36,555 nucleotides of DNA, from positions 1 through 36,555 of the forward strand of contig JADCCX010000173.1 in NCBI GenBank assembly GCA_020252485.1, given 5' to 3'. Below the pieces are notes generated by a model. It made no database searches, had not been told where the DNA came from, and saw only the letters and a program-made list of their open reading frames with translations. This document shows, in pieces, positions 26,528-36,389 of this stretch. A program made the position numbers and the translations under genes. Position 1 is the stretch's first letter, and each line of letters opens with the position of its first letter. Source of the stretch: Methylocystis sp. (GTDB lineage: Bacteria; Pseudomonadota; Alphaproteobacteria; Rhizobiales; Beijerinckiaceae).

Positions 26528-28776
26528 CAGGCGCGGGCTCCGGCAGGTGGGGCAGCGATATCGGGTGTGGAATCGGGGGCTGCCGTGCGGCGACCGATCT
26601 TGCGCTCGCCGACGACGAGTTGGATCAGGCCAATCGCCAGCATCATCAGGACGATCAGCGCGGTCGAATAGGCAATGGCGATGCCATAGTCTCCGTTGAT
26701 GGCGCGGTTGATGATAAAGACGGTGGCCATCTCGTATTGCGCCGAGACCAGGAAGATCACGGCGGAGACGGTGGTGATGGCCCGCACAAACGAATAGATC
26801 AGCGCCGTGACGATGGCGGGTTTCAGCAGCGGCAAGACCACTGCCGTCAGCGTGCGGAAGGTCGAGGCGCGCAAGGTGGTGGAGGCCTCGTCCAGCGATT
26901 TGTCGAGCTGGCTCATCGCCGCCATGCCGGAGCGGACACCGACGGGAAGATTGCGGAAGACAAAGCAGATGATCAGGATGATCGCCGTGCCGGTGATCTC
27001 CACGGGGGGCACGTTATAGGTCAGGATATAGGCGACGCCGATCACCGTGCCCGGCACGCAGAAGGTCAGCATCAGCGCAAATTCCAGCAGCGTCTTGCCC
27101 TTGAACTGCTGGCGCGACAAAACCCAGGCCGCGAGCAGGCCAATGGCGGCCGTGATCGGCGCAGCGATGGCAGCGAGCTGGATGGTGGTGAAAAAAGAGC
27201 CCCACGCCCCGCCGGTCCACAAGATGCCGTTCGACGTCCATTCAAGAGAGAATGCCCGCCCGAAATGCGACAGCGTCGGCGTCCAGTCGCGGCCCCAGAC
27301 CTTGACGAAGCCGCCTGCCAGCGCGAGCACATAGACGATGATCGTCATCGCAGCCCAAGGCAGCGCGATGCAATAGGCAGCCCGGCGGATGGAATCCGGC
27401 AATGGCGTCGGCAAGCCTGAATCGCCCTTGCCGCTCATCGAAACGTAGGAGGCGCGGCCAAGGACGGCGCGCTGGATCATGAAGGCGACAGCCGCGAAGA
27501 TCAGCAGGATCAGCGCCAGCGTTCCAGCGCGGCCAAAGTCCGCCTGCGCGCCCACAACGGCAAAGAAGATTTCGGTGGAGAGCACGCCGAACGAGCCGCC
27601 GAGCAGGATCGGGTTGCCGAAATCCGCGAGGCTTTCGACAAAGACCACCAGCCAGGCGTTGGTCAAGCCGGGCCGCATCAGCGGCAGCGTGACCGATGTG
27701 AATGTGCGCATCTTGTCGGCGCGCAAAGTCTGCGAGGCCTCCTCCATGGTCGGCGAGATGCCTTGCACCACGCCGATCAGCACAAGGAAGGCTGTGGGCG
27801 TGAACGAGAAAACCTGCGCCAGCCAGACCCCATTGAAGCCATAGATCCAGCGGCCAAGCTCAACGCCGGTCAGAGCCGCAACCCATTGGTTGATCAGGCC
27901 CGAGCGGCCAAAGATCAGGATGAGGCCGAGCCCGATGACGAAGGGCGGCGTGATGATCGGCAGAACTGTGAGGAGGCGCAGCGGTTTCTTGAACCTGAAG
28001 CCCGTGCGCGTCACCACCAGCGCGAAGGCAAGGCCGAGGACTGTGCACGAGGTGGCCGTGCCGATGCCAAGCATCAACGTGTTCCACGCCACGCCGCATG
28101 ATGAGCCGGAGTAGAAGCAGGCCATGCCCCAGACCTTGGGGTGGAACATGCGGTCCATGAAGGCCGCCGAGAACGTCATGTCGGAAGGCGGGCGCAAGGC
28201 CTGTCCGAGAATGGTCATCACTGGCCAGACGGTGAACAGCGTGATCGAGGCGATGAGCAGCCCGACGCAACCGGCAACGAACCGGTCGCCACCGAACAAT
28301 CCGCGCAGTGCCAGACCCGTGGTGGTCAGCGCAGCAAAGGCTGCAAAGGCCATGGCGCCGCCCCAGCCGACGCCGAATTGGCGCTCCTCGAGATCACCGA
28401 AGGCGCGTTCGAGGAACGGGTAGCTCCAGCCGCGTACGCCGATGAACCAGCCCTGCGCAATGATGCCAATGAGCCCGCCAAGTCCCGCGATGAGCAGGAG
28501 ATTGCCGCGCCCGCGCCGATCAAGACCGGGGCGGAAAGCCGTCAGCGCCATAACCAACGCTGCAATGACCGGCCAGAACCAGAAGCGCTTGTGGAACAGC
28601 GATTGCCCGAGCGCACTGGCCGCATCCGCATCGCCGGCGAACAGGGCGAAGATGCCGCTTAAGCGCATCCCATCCTGCTGCATGTGCCAGGGCACGATCA
28701 CGACGCCGACCGCAGCCGCCAGCCACCACCAGATGGCCGGATCAACAACCGGGTCTTTGCGCAGAAACGTAGACAT
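26527..28776 (-). CDS. Fused double ABC permease, AfuB/FbpB-like
   Basis: A 749-residue membrane protein made of two binding-protein-dependent permease halves in one chain. The two EAA loops that contact the ATPase are EEASQTLRADKMRTFTSVTLP (about residue 342) and DEASTTLRASTFRTLTAVVLP (about 626), very alike to each other. About five hydrophobic segments precede the first half (for instance WWWLAAAVGVVIVPW and LLLIAGLGGLIGIIAQGWF), giving a long N-terminal membrane extension. AfuB-type permeases near 690 residues have a similar layout. It follows the broken binding-protein gene by 39 bases and precedes the ATPase, with which it overlaps. Confidence 0.88.
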
Positions 28777-28815
28777 GGGTCGCTCCGGTCGTGATCTTTG
28801 CTTCAGCGTGGCCGT

Positions 28816-29844
28816 TCAGCGCGGCAAAGAGCCGATCTCGGCATCCCACTTGGCCAGCAGGCGGCGGCGTTCGGCGGACGAGCCGTATTTGGCAAAATCA
28901 TAGTTCACCAGGTTGACCGAAGCGACGTCAGGCACACGCGGATCAACCACGGTTTTGAGGTGTGCCGGATAGTGAAACTGGTTGAACGACGCGCCCAATG
29001 CTTGTGCGGTCGGCGTCATATACCACTCGTAAAAGCGCTGGGCGCTGGCAAGATTGCGCGAACCGCGAATGATCGAAAGGCCTGCAACTTCAAAGCCCGT
29101 CCCTTCGGATGGATAGGTGTAGCCGACGGGGAAGCCTGCGGCCTGCTCGCTGACAATGTCCATCACGAAAGAGATCGACACGCCGGTCTCGCCGCGCGCA
29201 GCTGCCTTGATCGGGGCAACGCCAGAGCGTGTGTAGGCGTTCACGTTCGGGTGCAGCTTCTTGAGATAGTCGAAGGCTTGATCCTCGCCCATCAACTGCA
29301 CCAGCGTGGCGATGACGATATAAGCTGTGCCCGAGGAGTTCGGGTTCGCCATCTGCACTTCGCCCTTGTAGATCGGCTTCAGCAAGTCAGCTCAACTGGT
29401 GGGTGCGGGTATGTTCTTCTTAGCGAGCAGTTCCTTGTTGTGTCCAAACCCAACCGCACCAATCGAGATGCCGACCGAGCGGCCCTTGCTCTGTTCGTGC
29501 AGGCGGATCGCCCATGGCCGAAGCTCGGTCATGCGCGGCGAGGTGTATGGCAACGTCAGGTTGTCTTCGGCTGCGATCAGATGCGGGTCCATGGTGCCAC
29601 CGAACCAGATGTCGATGCGCGGATTCTCCTTCTCCGCGCGCACCTGAGCGAGGATTTCACCCGTGGATTTCTGCGTCACGGCAACCTGAATGCCTGTCTC
29701 GCGGCCAAAGGCGTTGGCAAGACCCTGGCACCATTCGATCTGTGGAGCGCAGATCATGTTCAGTTGGCCCTGGGCGCTTGCAGGCAGTGCACCCCATGAT
29801 GCCGCAATGGCGGCGATCGCGGTGAGTATATGTCGGCGGTTCAT
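28816..29844 (-). pseudogene. ABC substrate-binding protein, AfuA/FbpA-like, interrupted by in-frame TGA
   Basis: From ATG 29844 (MNRRHILTAIAAIAASWGAL, signal peptide ending ASA-QG) the frame stays open to 29394, where a TGA stands (29392-29394), and then continues in the same frame to 28816. Its protein is clearly a paralogue of the gene at 29952-30980. At the TGA the paralogue has tryptophan in PAPACWADL; here the text is PAPTS-stop-ADL. A single base change, TGG to TGA, thus explains the break. The last 17 residues (RRRLLAKWDAEIGSLPR) are the same in both copies. Unless the stop is read through, the product is a useless N-terminal half. The permease and ATPase downstream are intact. Confidence 0.88.
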
Positions 29845-29877
29845 GGTCTTTTCCCTTTGTGTTTCATGCTTGCTGTC

Positions 29878-29949
29878 GTCATGGCGAGCGCAGCGAAGCC
29901 ATCCAGTTTCCGGCGCAGGTCTGGATCGCTTCGCCTTGCTCGCGATGAC
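29878..29949. repeat. Palindromic intergenic repeat element
   Basis: GTCATGGCGAGC (29878-29889) faces GCTCGCGATGAC (29938-29949), with AGCGAAGCCATCCAG and CTGGATCGCTTCG as a second, inner pair. This is the pattern of the short dispersed palindromes of many Hyphomicrobiales genomes (GTCATTGCGAGC...GCAATGAC type). It lies between the two binding-protein genes and could shape the mRNA or mark how the duplication arose. The identification rests on recall of the pattern; there is no second copy in the window. Confidence 0.7.
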
Positions 29950-29951
29950 AA

Positions 29952-30980
29952 TCAGCGCGGCAGCGAGCCGATCTCGGCATCCCACTTTGCCAGCAGGCGG
30001 CGACGCTCGGCGGCAGCGCCGTATTTGACGAAGTCATAGTCCACCAGCTTCATCTTGCTGAGGTCAGGGGCACCGGGCGGCAGCGGCGCATTCCTGTTCG
30101 AAGGCATCTGCAGCTGCTTGCCGACTTCGAAGCCGATGCGCTGCGCGGCCGGCGTCAGTGCCCAGTCATAGAACCTGCGGGCATTGGCGATGTTGCGGGA
30201 GCCCTTGATGATCGACATCGAGCCGATTTCATAGCCGGTGCCTTCGCATGGCGTGTTGTAGGCGACCGGGAACCCGGCATTCTTCTCCGTGACGGCATCG
30301 TGGACGAACGAGAGTGACACGCCGGTTTCGCCACGTGCGACAGCCTTGATCGGACCCGTGCCGGAGCGGGCATAGGCGTTGATGTTGGGATGCAGTTCCT
30401 TCATGTAGGCGAAGGCTTTGTCCTCGCCCATCAGCTGGACCAGCGTGGCAATGACCACATAGGCGGTGCCCGACGAGTTCGGATTGGCCACCTGGATTTC
30501 GCCCTTATAGGCAGCCTTGGTCAGGTCAGCCCAGCAGGCGGGGGCCGGAATGTTCTTCTTGGCCAACAACTCGGTGTTGAAGCCGAAGCCGACCGCACCT
30601 GAATAGACTCCAATGGATCGCCCCTTGGCGGCTTCGTACTGGCGGATGGCCCAAGGCTGCAAGTCGCCATGTGCTGCGCTCTTGTATTCGACTGACAGCC
30701 CTTCCTCAGCCACGATCAGATGCGGGTCGCCCGTGCCGCCGAACCAGACATCGCCGCGCGGGTTGTCCTTTTCGGCCCGGATTTGTGCGAGTGTTTCGCC
30801 GGAGCCCTTCTGCGTCATGTTGACGGTGACACCGGTGTCACGCTGGAAATTGGTGGCAATGGCCTGGCACCATTCGACCTGCACCGAACAATAGAGGTTG
30901 AGCTGGCCTTGCGCCTGGGCAGGGGCGGAAAAGGCAATGGCAAGCAAGCTTGCGCCGGCAAATAGTCTTGTCATTTTCAT
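29952..30980 (-). CDS. ABC substrate-binding protein, AfuA/FbpA-like
   Basis: A 342-residue periplasmic binding protein with a signal peptide (MKMTRLFAGASLLAIAFSAPAQA, cut before QGQ). The sequence LYCSVQVEWCQAI, then GSGETLAQIRAEKDNPRGDVWFGG, CWADLTKAAYKGEIQVANP, SSGTAYVVIATLVQLMGEDKA and LVDYDFVKYG follows the AfuA pattern closely. AfuA of Actinobacillus was first called an iron protein and later shown to bind hexose phosphates, so the substrate here may be a sugar phosphate, ferric iron or aminoethylphosphonate. AGGAG precedes ATG 30980 by eight bases. It comes 41 bases after the second phnE and before its broken paralogue, so it is probably part of one long transcript beginning at phnD. 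Confidence 0.87.
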   Translation of the reverse strand: MKMTRLFAGASLLAIAFSAPAQAQGQLNLYCSVQVEWCQAIATNFQRDTGVTVNMTQKGSGETLAQIRAEKDNPRGDVWFGGTGDPHLIVAEEGLSVEYKSAAHGDLQPWAIRQYEAAKGRSIGVYSGAVGFGFNTELLAKKNIPAPACWADLTKAAYKGEIQVANPNSSGTAYVVIATLVQLMGEDKAFAYMKELHPNINAYARSGTGPIKAVARGETGVSLSFVHDAVTEKNAGFPVAYNTPCEGTGYEIGSMSIIKGSRNIANARRFYDWALTPAAQRIGFEVGKQLQMPSNRNAPLPPGAPDLSKMKLVDYDFVKYGAAAERRRLLAKWDAEIGSLPR

Positions 30981-31021
30981 GGGCGTTTCTCCTTGGCTGG
31001 TCTTTTTTGGAAGGGTTTGGC

Positions 31022-31831
31022 TCAGATGATTTTCGATCTGATCCGCGAGGTGACGATTTCAGTCAGGACCACGACGGTGAAGATGGTGGCCAACACCAAC
31101 CCCGCCTGATCCCAGTAAAGATTGCTGGTGGCTGTATCGAGCGCGACGCCGATGCCGCCCGCGCCGACGAGGCCGAGCACGGCACTTTCGCGCACATTGA
31201 TGTCCCAGCGAAACAGCGCTACCGACCAGAAGGATGGCTCAACCTGCGGCCAGTAACCCTTGAGCAGGATGGCCATAGGAGGCGCGCCTGCCGCGGTCAG
31301 TGCCTCGATCGGTCCCTTCTGCGCTTCCTCGATTGCTTCCCCGAGCAATTTTCCGACGAAGCCGATGGACCGGAAGGCGATGGCGAGCGTGCCCGCCAGC
31401 GCGCCGGGACCGAAGATCGCGACGAAGAGCAGCGCCCAAATCAACGAATTGACCGAACGCGAAGAGACTAGAATGAGGTTGGCCAGCTGGTTGAGTGCCA
31501 CCGATCTGGTGATGTTCCGTGCCGCCAGCAAAGCCACAGGTGCCGCAAGCACGAGGGCCATCAGTGTGCCGAGCGTCGCGGTGTGCAGCGTCTCGATCAG
31601 GCCAGACAGCACTGTGGGCCAGAAGCGCCAATCGAACGGCCACATGCGCTCGAACAGATCGTACGTCTGCGCCGGTGCATCATAGAGGAATTCCGGGATG
31701 ACCTCGATGGTGCGCAGCGACCAGATGATGGCAATGGCGCTGACCACATAAACGGCATAGCGCCCCAGCCGTTCGCCAAGGGTGAAGCGCTGCCATTCAC
31801 GCGTGATGCCCGTGCTGACGGCGGTGCTCAT
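31022..31831 (-). CDS. phnE: Phosphonate/phosphite-type ABC permease PhnE (second)
   Basis: A 269-residue inner-membrane permease of the PhnE family with about six hydrophobic segments (for instance YAVYVVSAIAIIWSL near the start and LVLATIFTVVVLTEIVTSRIR at the end). The EAA-like loop reads IGFVGKLLGEAIEEAQKGPIEAL followed by AAGAPPMAILLKGYWPQ, as is usual in PhnE proteins. It overlaps the first phnE gene by ATGA (31828-31831). The two related permeases presumably form a heterodimer with PhnC as motor. It imports a small phosphorus compound such as phosphonate or phosphite; the precise substrate is not visible. Confidence 0.88.
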   Translation of the reverse strand: MSTAVSTGITREWQRFTLGERLGRYAVYVVSAIAIIWSLRTIEVIPEFLYDAPAQTYDLFERMWPFDWRFWPTVLSGLIETLHTATLGTLMALVLAAPVALLAARNITRSVALNQLANLILVSSRSVNSLIWALLFVAIFGPGALAGTLAIAFRSIGFVGKLLGEAIEEAQKGPIEALTAAGAPPMAILLKGYWPQVEPSFWSVALFRWDINVRESAVLGLVGAGGIGVALDTATSNLYWDQAGLVLATIFTVVVLTEIVTSRIRSKII

Positions 31832-32628
31832 TGGAACACCTTCCGGATACGCGTCGAGACGACCTCGAACAACATGATGATCGCGATGATGACGAGAAGG
31901 ATGGTCAGCACCACGTCATAGTCGAAGCGTTGATAGGCGGTGAAGAGCGTGGCCCCAATGCCGCCGCCGCCAACGATCCCAACCATGGTCGAGTTGCGGA
32001 GATTGGAATCGAGTTGGTAAATGATGAAGCCGACGAAGCGGGCCATGACCTGCGGCAGAACCCCCATGATCAGCACGCTGAGAAACCCGGCACCTGTGGC
32101 GCGCACGGCCTCGACCTGCTTCATCGAGATTTCCTCGATAGCCTCAGCAAAGAGCTTTCCGACAAAACCCATGGAAGCGACCACAAGGGCCAGCACGCCT
32201 GCGAGCGCGCCGAAGCCAACGGCCTTGACGAACAGAATGGCGACAATGACGGGATGGAAGGTGCGCAGGAGCGCGATCAGCGCTCTCGCCGTCCACGACG
32301 CCCAAGGGGGTGTCAGGTTCCGCGCTGCGATGAGGCCCAGAGGGAGGGCCAGCAACACACCGAACGCAGTGGCGAGAACAGCGATCTGCAGGCTTTCCAA
32401 CATGCCTTCGGTGATCAGCTGGACCTTCTGTGCCTGCACGTTCGGTGGCCACATCCGGCCAAGGAATTTGCCGCCCTGATCAAGCCCGATGACAAAGCGG
32501 GCCCAGGTAATCTGCAGGATGCTGGCAGCATAGATCACATACAAGACCAACCCGAGCCACAGCGCACGAACCGTCCAATTGGCTGGGAACGCATCACGCA
32601 AGGTGCGGGAAGGCAGGGTGGTGCTCAT
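31828..32628 (-). CDS. phnE: Phosphonate/phosphite-type ABC permease PhnE (first)
   Basis: A 266-residue permease, clearly related to the next gene. It has the PhnE signature stretch [22 protein letters not shown] followed by [16 protein letters not shown], the loop that docks on the ATPase, and a C-terminal [29 protein letters not shown]. Its start overlaps phnC (32625-32628) and its end overlaps the second phnE, so translation of the set is coupled. Gene order phnD-phnC-phnE-phnE differs from the common phnC-phnD-phnE but is well known in alphaproteobacteria. Confidence 0.88.
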   Translation of the reverse strand: MSTTLPSRTLRDAFPANWTVRALWLGLVLYVIYAASILQITWARFVIGLDQGGKFLGRMWPPNVQAQKVQLITEGMLESLQIAVLATAFGVLLALPLGLIAARNLTPPWASWTARALIALLRTFHPVIVAILFVKAVGFGALAGVLALVVASMGFVGKLFAEAIEEISMKQVEAVRATGAGFLSVLIMGVLPQVMARFVGFIIYQLDSNLRNSTMVGIVGGGGIGATLFTAYQRFDYDVVLTILLVIIAIIMLFEVVSTRIRKVFQ

Positions 32629-33446
32629 CCTTCAAGCCAGCCCTTGCCGCCATAGATCTCGATCAGATGATGATCTTCGAGGGCCGATGGCGGACCATCG
32701 AATACGATCATGCCCTTCGACATGCCGATGACGCGGTCCGCGAAGCGCCTGGCCAGTTCGACATTGTGGATGTTGACGACAACCGGAATGCCACGTTCCG
32801 CCGCAAGCTTCTCCAGGACCTCCATGATCTCGACCGAGGTCTTGGGATCGAGCGATGAGGTCGGCTCATCCGCCAGAATGAGATCCGGATTCTGCATGAT
32901 GGCGCGGCAGATGCCGACCCGCTGGCGCTGGCCACCTGACAGCGCATCAGCGCGGCGCGTGGCCATTTCACCAAGCCCGACAGCCTCCAGAAGGTCAAAG
33001 GCGCGCGCCACATCGGCAGCATCGAAACGCCGCAACAAGGCCCGCCACCAGCTCATGTAGCCGAGCCGCCCGCACAGCAGGTTTTCGATTACCGACAGGC
33101 GCTCAACGAGGTTGTACTCCTGAAAAACCATGCCGATGGTCCGCCGGGCAGCCCGCAGGTCCGCACCCTTCAGTGTGGCGAGATCGCGGCCCATGAACAG
33201 GATTTGCCCCGACGTCGGATCAACCAGCCGATTGATGCAGCGGATCAGGGTGGATTTTCCGGTGCCGGACGGACCAATAATGGCTGTCATGCCCTTTCCC
33301 GCAATGGTCACCGAGACATCCCGCAAAACGGGCTGTCCCGCGCGATACTCCTTGCGCAGGTTCCTGATTTCCACATCGCGGTTGGACGCGCTTGCTCCAG
33401 CGTGCCCGTCAGGTGCGCTGTGAGCCAGCACCTCCGCCGTGATCAT
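32625..33446 (-). CDS. phnC: Phosphonate-type ABC transporter ATPase PhnC
   Basis: A 273-residue ATPase. Walker A is GPSGTGKST, the Q-loop is [14 protein letters not shown] (FQ.YNL is typical of PhnC), the signature is LSGGQRQRV and Walker B is [13 protein letters not shown]; the switch histidine is in VVNIHN. It overlaps phnD by ATGA (33443-33446). The first 24 residues before the ATPase fold are an extension with no counterpart I know and may reflect a later true start. It drives import through the two PhnE permeases. Confidence 0.92.
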   Translation of the reverse strand: MITAEVLAHSAPDGHAGASASNRDVEIRNLRKEYRAGQPVLRDVSVTIAGKGMTAIIGPSGTGKSTLIRCINRLVDPTSGQILFMGRDLATLKGADLRAARRTIGMVFQEYNLVERLSVIENLLCGRLGYMSWWRALLRRFDAADVARAFDLLEAVGLGEMATRRADALSGGQRQRVGICRAIMQNPDLILADEPTSSLDPKTSVEIMEVLEKLAAERGIPVVVNIHNVELARRFADRVIGMSKGMIVFDGPPSALEDHHLIEIYGGKGWLEG

Positions 33447-34537
33447 GGGCGTGGTGCAGGAACGGCGGCTGGTGCTGCAGGTGCAGGTGCAGCGGCAGGC
33501 TGCGCGGCGCGGCGCGCCGCAGCTTCAGCTTCGCGCTTTGCCTCGGCCTCGTAAGCGGCCCGATTGTAAGGTGTGTTTGTCTTCTCGGCGACCTCGCGGA
33601 CCGGTGCCCAATCCTTCTGGTAGGTGATCGGCAGGAAGCGGTCGTCGCCGTTGAATTCTTTGACCATCTCGGCCGGGAACTTGAAGTCGTAGAAGCACTG
33701 CTTCACCTTACCGGCGAGGGCTGGTGCCAGATCGTGGGCATGGGCGAAAGACGAGGTCGGGAAAATCGTGCTCTTGTAGATCACGCGGAAGTTTTCGGGC
33801 TTGACCGTCCCGCGATTGCCCATGCGTTCGAACACGTCGGACGCGACCGCGCCCATGTCATAGTCTCCTGTGTTGACGCCGAGCACCGAGCGATCATGTC
33901 CACCCGACATGATCGGCTGGTAGTCTGTCACCGGGGTCAGGCCTTCAGCAGGGAACAGTGCGCGCGGCGCGAGGTTGCCCGAATTGGATGACGGCGAGGT
34001 ATGGGCCACTTTCTTGCCCTTGAGATCAGCCAGCTTCTGGAAGGGCGAGTCAGCCTTGACGATGGCCAGCAGGTTGTAGCCTCGCACACCGGCAGATGAG
34101 CCCTTGGCGGCAAAGGGCACCGCGCCAGCAATGTTGACGGCAAAGCCAGTCGGGCCCGTCGAGAAGCCGGCAACATGCAGCCGGCCCGAGCGCATCGCTT
34201 CGATCTGGGCCGAATTGGACTGTACAGGGAAATAAACCCAGCGTTTGCCCGTGCAGGTGCCCATGAAATCCATCAAAGGCTTGAAGATGTTGGAATAGAC
34301 GGCAGGATCCTCTACCGGCGTGTAAGCGAAAATCATCGTTGACGGATCGCGCTGGCGATTCGCTGGTGGCACATCCGCCACGAGATCGTTGTTGGCGTCA
34401 CAATACAGGGTGTCGAGCTGGCCCCGATTGGCGCAGGTATCCTGCGCAGTGGCCGGACCTACGCTGACTGCTGCAACAACGGCGGTGGCGAAGCTTAAGG
34501 CAGTGCACCCAGCGCGCAAACTGGTGATCGACATCAT
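33443..34537 (-). CDS. phnD: PhnD-like phosphonate/phosphite substrate-binding protein
   Basis: A 364-residue periplasmic protein with a signal peptide ([20 protein letters not shown] and onward, cut near ATA-QD). Stretches [50 protein letters not shown] and [19 protein letters not shown] are those of the PhnD/PtxB family. The ATG at 34537 is preceded by GGAGG at proper distance, so the longer ORF start at 34624 is not used. The C-terminus is odd: after the binding fold come a charged helix and about 25 residues of Ala and Pro ([18 protein letters not shown]). It is the first gene of the transport set and lies under a Pho box. Confidence 0.9.
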   Translation of the reverse strand: MMSITSLRAGCTALSFATAVVAAVSVGPATAQDTCANRGQLDTLYCDANNDLVADVPPANRQRDPSTMIFAYTPVEDPAVYSNIFKPLMDFMGTCTGKRWVYFPVQSNSAQIEAMRSGRLHVAGFSTGPTGFAVNIAGAVPFAAKGSSAGVRGYNLLAIVKADSPFQKLADLKGKKVAHTSPSSNSGNLAPRALFPAEGLTPVTDYQPIMSGGHDRSVLGVNTGDYDMGAVASDVFERMGNRGTVKPENFRVIYKSTIFPTSSFAHAHDLAPALAGKVKQCFYDFKFPAEMVKEFNGDDRFLPITYQKDWAPVREVAEKTNTPYNRAAYEAEAKREAEAAARRAAQPAAAPAPAAPAAVPAPRP

Positions 34538-34579
34538 CGTATTTCCTCCGACCGGGCGCATTTTTTGAGCGGCGCCTCC

Positions 34580-34597
34580 ATGACATTTTGATGACAC
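34580..34597 (-). promoter_or_regulatory. Pho box upstream of phnD
   Basis: On the minus strand the bases read GTGTCAT-CAAA-ATGTCAT, two seven-base repeats with a four-base spacer (11-base period). This matches the PhoB-binding consensus CTGTCAT-N4-CTGTCAT at nearly all positions. It ends 43 bases before the phnD ATG, a fitting place for activation by PhoB when phosphate is scarce. The box lies at the point where the truncated permease fragment ends. Confidence 0.82.
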
Positions 34598-34628
34598 GGT
34601 ATATGCGGCTCCCAAACCAAGCAAGAGG

Positions 34629-34796
34629 CGCAGCGATCAGGAAGGGCAGCGGCGCATATGCGCCCGCCCGCCCCGCCGCAAGCCCGACCAGCACGTAGAT
34701 GCCCGCCCCAATCGTGATGCCCAATCCATAAAGCACGGCATGGAACAGCCCAATCGAGCGGGCCAGACGTTCAGGCTGAGGAGCCATGCGTGTCAT
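34629..34796 (-). pseudogene. APC-family amino acid permease, N-terminal fragment
   Basis: The first 56 residues (SIGLFHAVLYGLGITIGAGI then YVLVGLAAGRAGAYAPLPFL) are the start of an APC-superfamily transporter: helix 1 with its broken GxGIG-like motif and the beginning of helix 2. After LIAAPL, near 34629, the match ends and the frame runs on into the Pho box and phnD leader as junk. The rest of the gene (about 400 codons) is missing, so a deletion or recombination joined this remnant to the phn operon. Confidence 0.72.
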
Positions 34797-35329
34797 ATGC
34801 TGCAGCGGTTGGGAGGCACCCGATGGAACCGGCTGCGTGAGCCCGGAGCAATGAGCGACCCTGCCTCAATCGCAATATACCGAGCGGCATGCCAGACAGC
34901 GTCGGGATGTGCGGCAAGAGGCAGGGCCAACATACGGCCACAAACCCGTCTCCCAGGGACTGTGCGGGTCATCATCGGTGAAGCATGCTGGCTTCGGTCG
35001 CTGCCATCAAACATTCCTGCGCACCTCGTCTGTGTGCAAGAATGGCGTTCACCCTCTTTTAGCGCAGCAACATGTGCATTTCGGACATCAATGTCCGCCT
35101 CGTGCCCCAACCCTCAGACTCTTTCAAATGCGTTGAAGCGGTCAAAATTCCCCGAAACCGGACGTCGAGACGACGCCCGAAGAGATAATTCACAGCCCCC
35201 AATCAAGCGGCAATGTCCTCCAAGTAAAAAAGTCCACCCGAAACCACCCATAGAATATGGTGCGTGATGGTAGACTCTGGGGTTAATGTCGGCGAGCAGC
35301 TACGGTGCCAAGATGATATCGGAGGCTTC
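34797..35329. other. Intergenic region ahead of the hydrolase gene
   Basis: About 530 bases with no convincing gene. A perfect palindrome CGGACAT-CA-ATGTCCG lies at 35082-35097. The base sequence around 35080-35170 resembles the degenerate spacer DNA often found beside insertion sequences in this group. I see no second Pho box. Promoters for the rightward hydrolase gene should lie in the last 200 bases, but none is clear. Confidence 0.4.
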
Positions 35330-36166
35330 ATGAATCTGATCACCTGGAACGTGCAATGGTGCCTTGGTGCCGATGGTGTGCTTGATCCTGCGCGCATCGT
35401 CAGCCATGCCCGTGCGATGGCAGATTTCGATACACTATGCCTGCAGGAAGTGGCCGACAATTTTCCGGAGCTGGGTGAGGCACCTCAGGGTGACCAGTTT
35501 CGTCAGATCGCCGAGCTGCTGCCGGGCTTCGAGGCGATCGCAGGTGTAGCACTCGAAACACGCGATGAAGCAGGACGCCCCAAACGCTTCGGCAACATGA
35601 TGCTGACGCGGCTACCAGTCATTCAGGTTCAGCGCCATTCACTGCCTTGGGGTGCTCATCCTAATCGCAATATGCCGCGCGGGCTGCTGGAGGCAGTCGT
35701 TCAGGGACCATGGGGCCCGCTTAGGATCATGACGACCCATCTCGAGTACTCCCATTCCGATCTGCGCAGACCCCAGATCGAAGCAATTCGTTCGCTGCAC
35801 GCACAGGCTTGCGCCCGATCTCGGACGGAGCGTGAGGATGGTCCGCACACTTACAAGCGCACGGCCCAGCCAGCGTCAGCCATCCTTTGTGGTGACTTTA
35901 ACATGCTACCAGACGATCCCATGAAGCTGCGCATTTCCGAGCCTTTCGCAGACGAAACGCCTTGCTTTGTGGACGCATGGGCTCATCTCAATCCAGACAC
36001 ACCGCATCCGATTTCGGCGTGCATTCAGCAGCCGAGCTACGCCTTGCCGCATTGTTGCGACTATGTTTTCGCAACGTCCGATCTGGCTCCGCGCTTTCGC
36101 GCAGTCCACTATGATGCCGCAACCCGAGCCTCTGATCATCAGCCGGTTCTGGTTACCTTCGCCTAG
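35330..36166 (+). CDS. Endonuclease/exonuclease/phosphatase-fold hydrolase
   Basis: A 278-residue EEP-superfamily protein with the motifs that bind Mg2+ and catalyse phosphodiester or phosphomonoester hydrolysis: Asn7 (ITWNVQW), Glu40 (CLQE), His137 (TTHLEYSH), Asp189 and Asn191 (CGDFN) and the final Asp269-His270 (SDH). No signal peptide is seen, so it is probably cytoplasmic. ATG 35330 is chosen because GGAGG lies at 35321-35325; the ORF extension upstream has no family-like sequence. It is divergent from the Pho-controlled transport set. A job in breaking down imported organic phosphate is possible, but the family also includes DNA repair nucleases and sphingomyelinase-like enzymes. Confidence 0.85.
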   Translation: MNLITWNVQWCLGADGVLDPARIVSHARAMADFDTLCLQEVADNFPELGEAPQGDQFRQIAELLPGFEAIAGVALETRDEAGRPKRFGNMMLTRLPVIQVQRHSLPWGAHPNRNMPRGLLEAVVQGPWGPLRIMTTHLEYSHSDLRRPQIEAIRSLHAQACARSRTEREDGPHTYKRTAQPASAILCGDFNMLPDDPMKLRISEPFADETPCFVDAWAHLNPDTPHPISACIQQPSYALPHCCDYVFATSDLAPRFRAVHYDAATRASDHQPVLVTFA

Positions 36167-36389
36167 CAGCCCAAGGCATCATCCGGGGTCGATTGTCACG
36201 ATCGTTACCGTGATGTGCTTGGTGGTGAAGCGCGCAGTTTGAGAAAGCCCCCGGCACGACTTTGGTCTTGACCACGCACCGAGACTGTCTTTCCGCTTTG
36301 AGATCGTATCTATCTATCTCAATTACGTACGCATCAAATCGGCACCCACCCCGCCTTCGTGAGGGCCTGCTTTTGTGCACCATGCTTGA

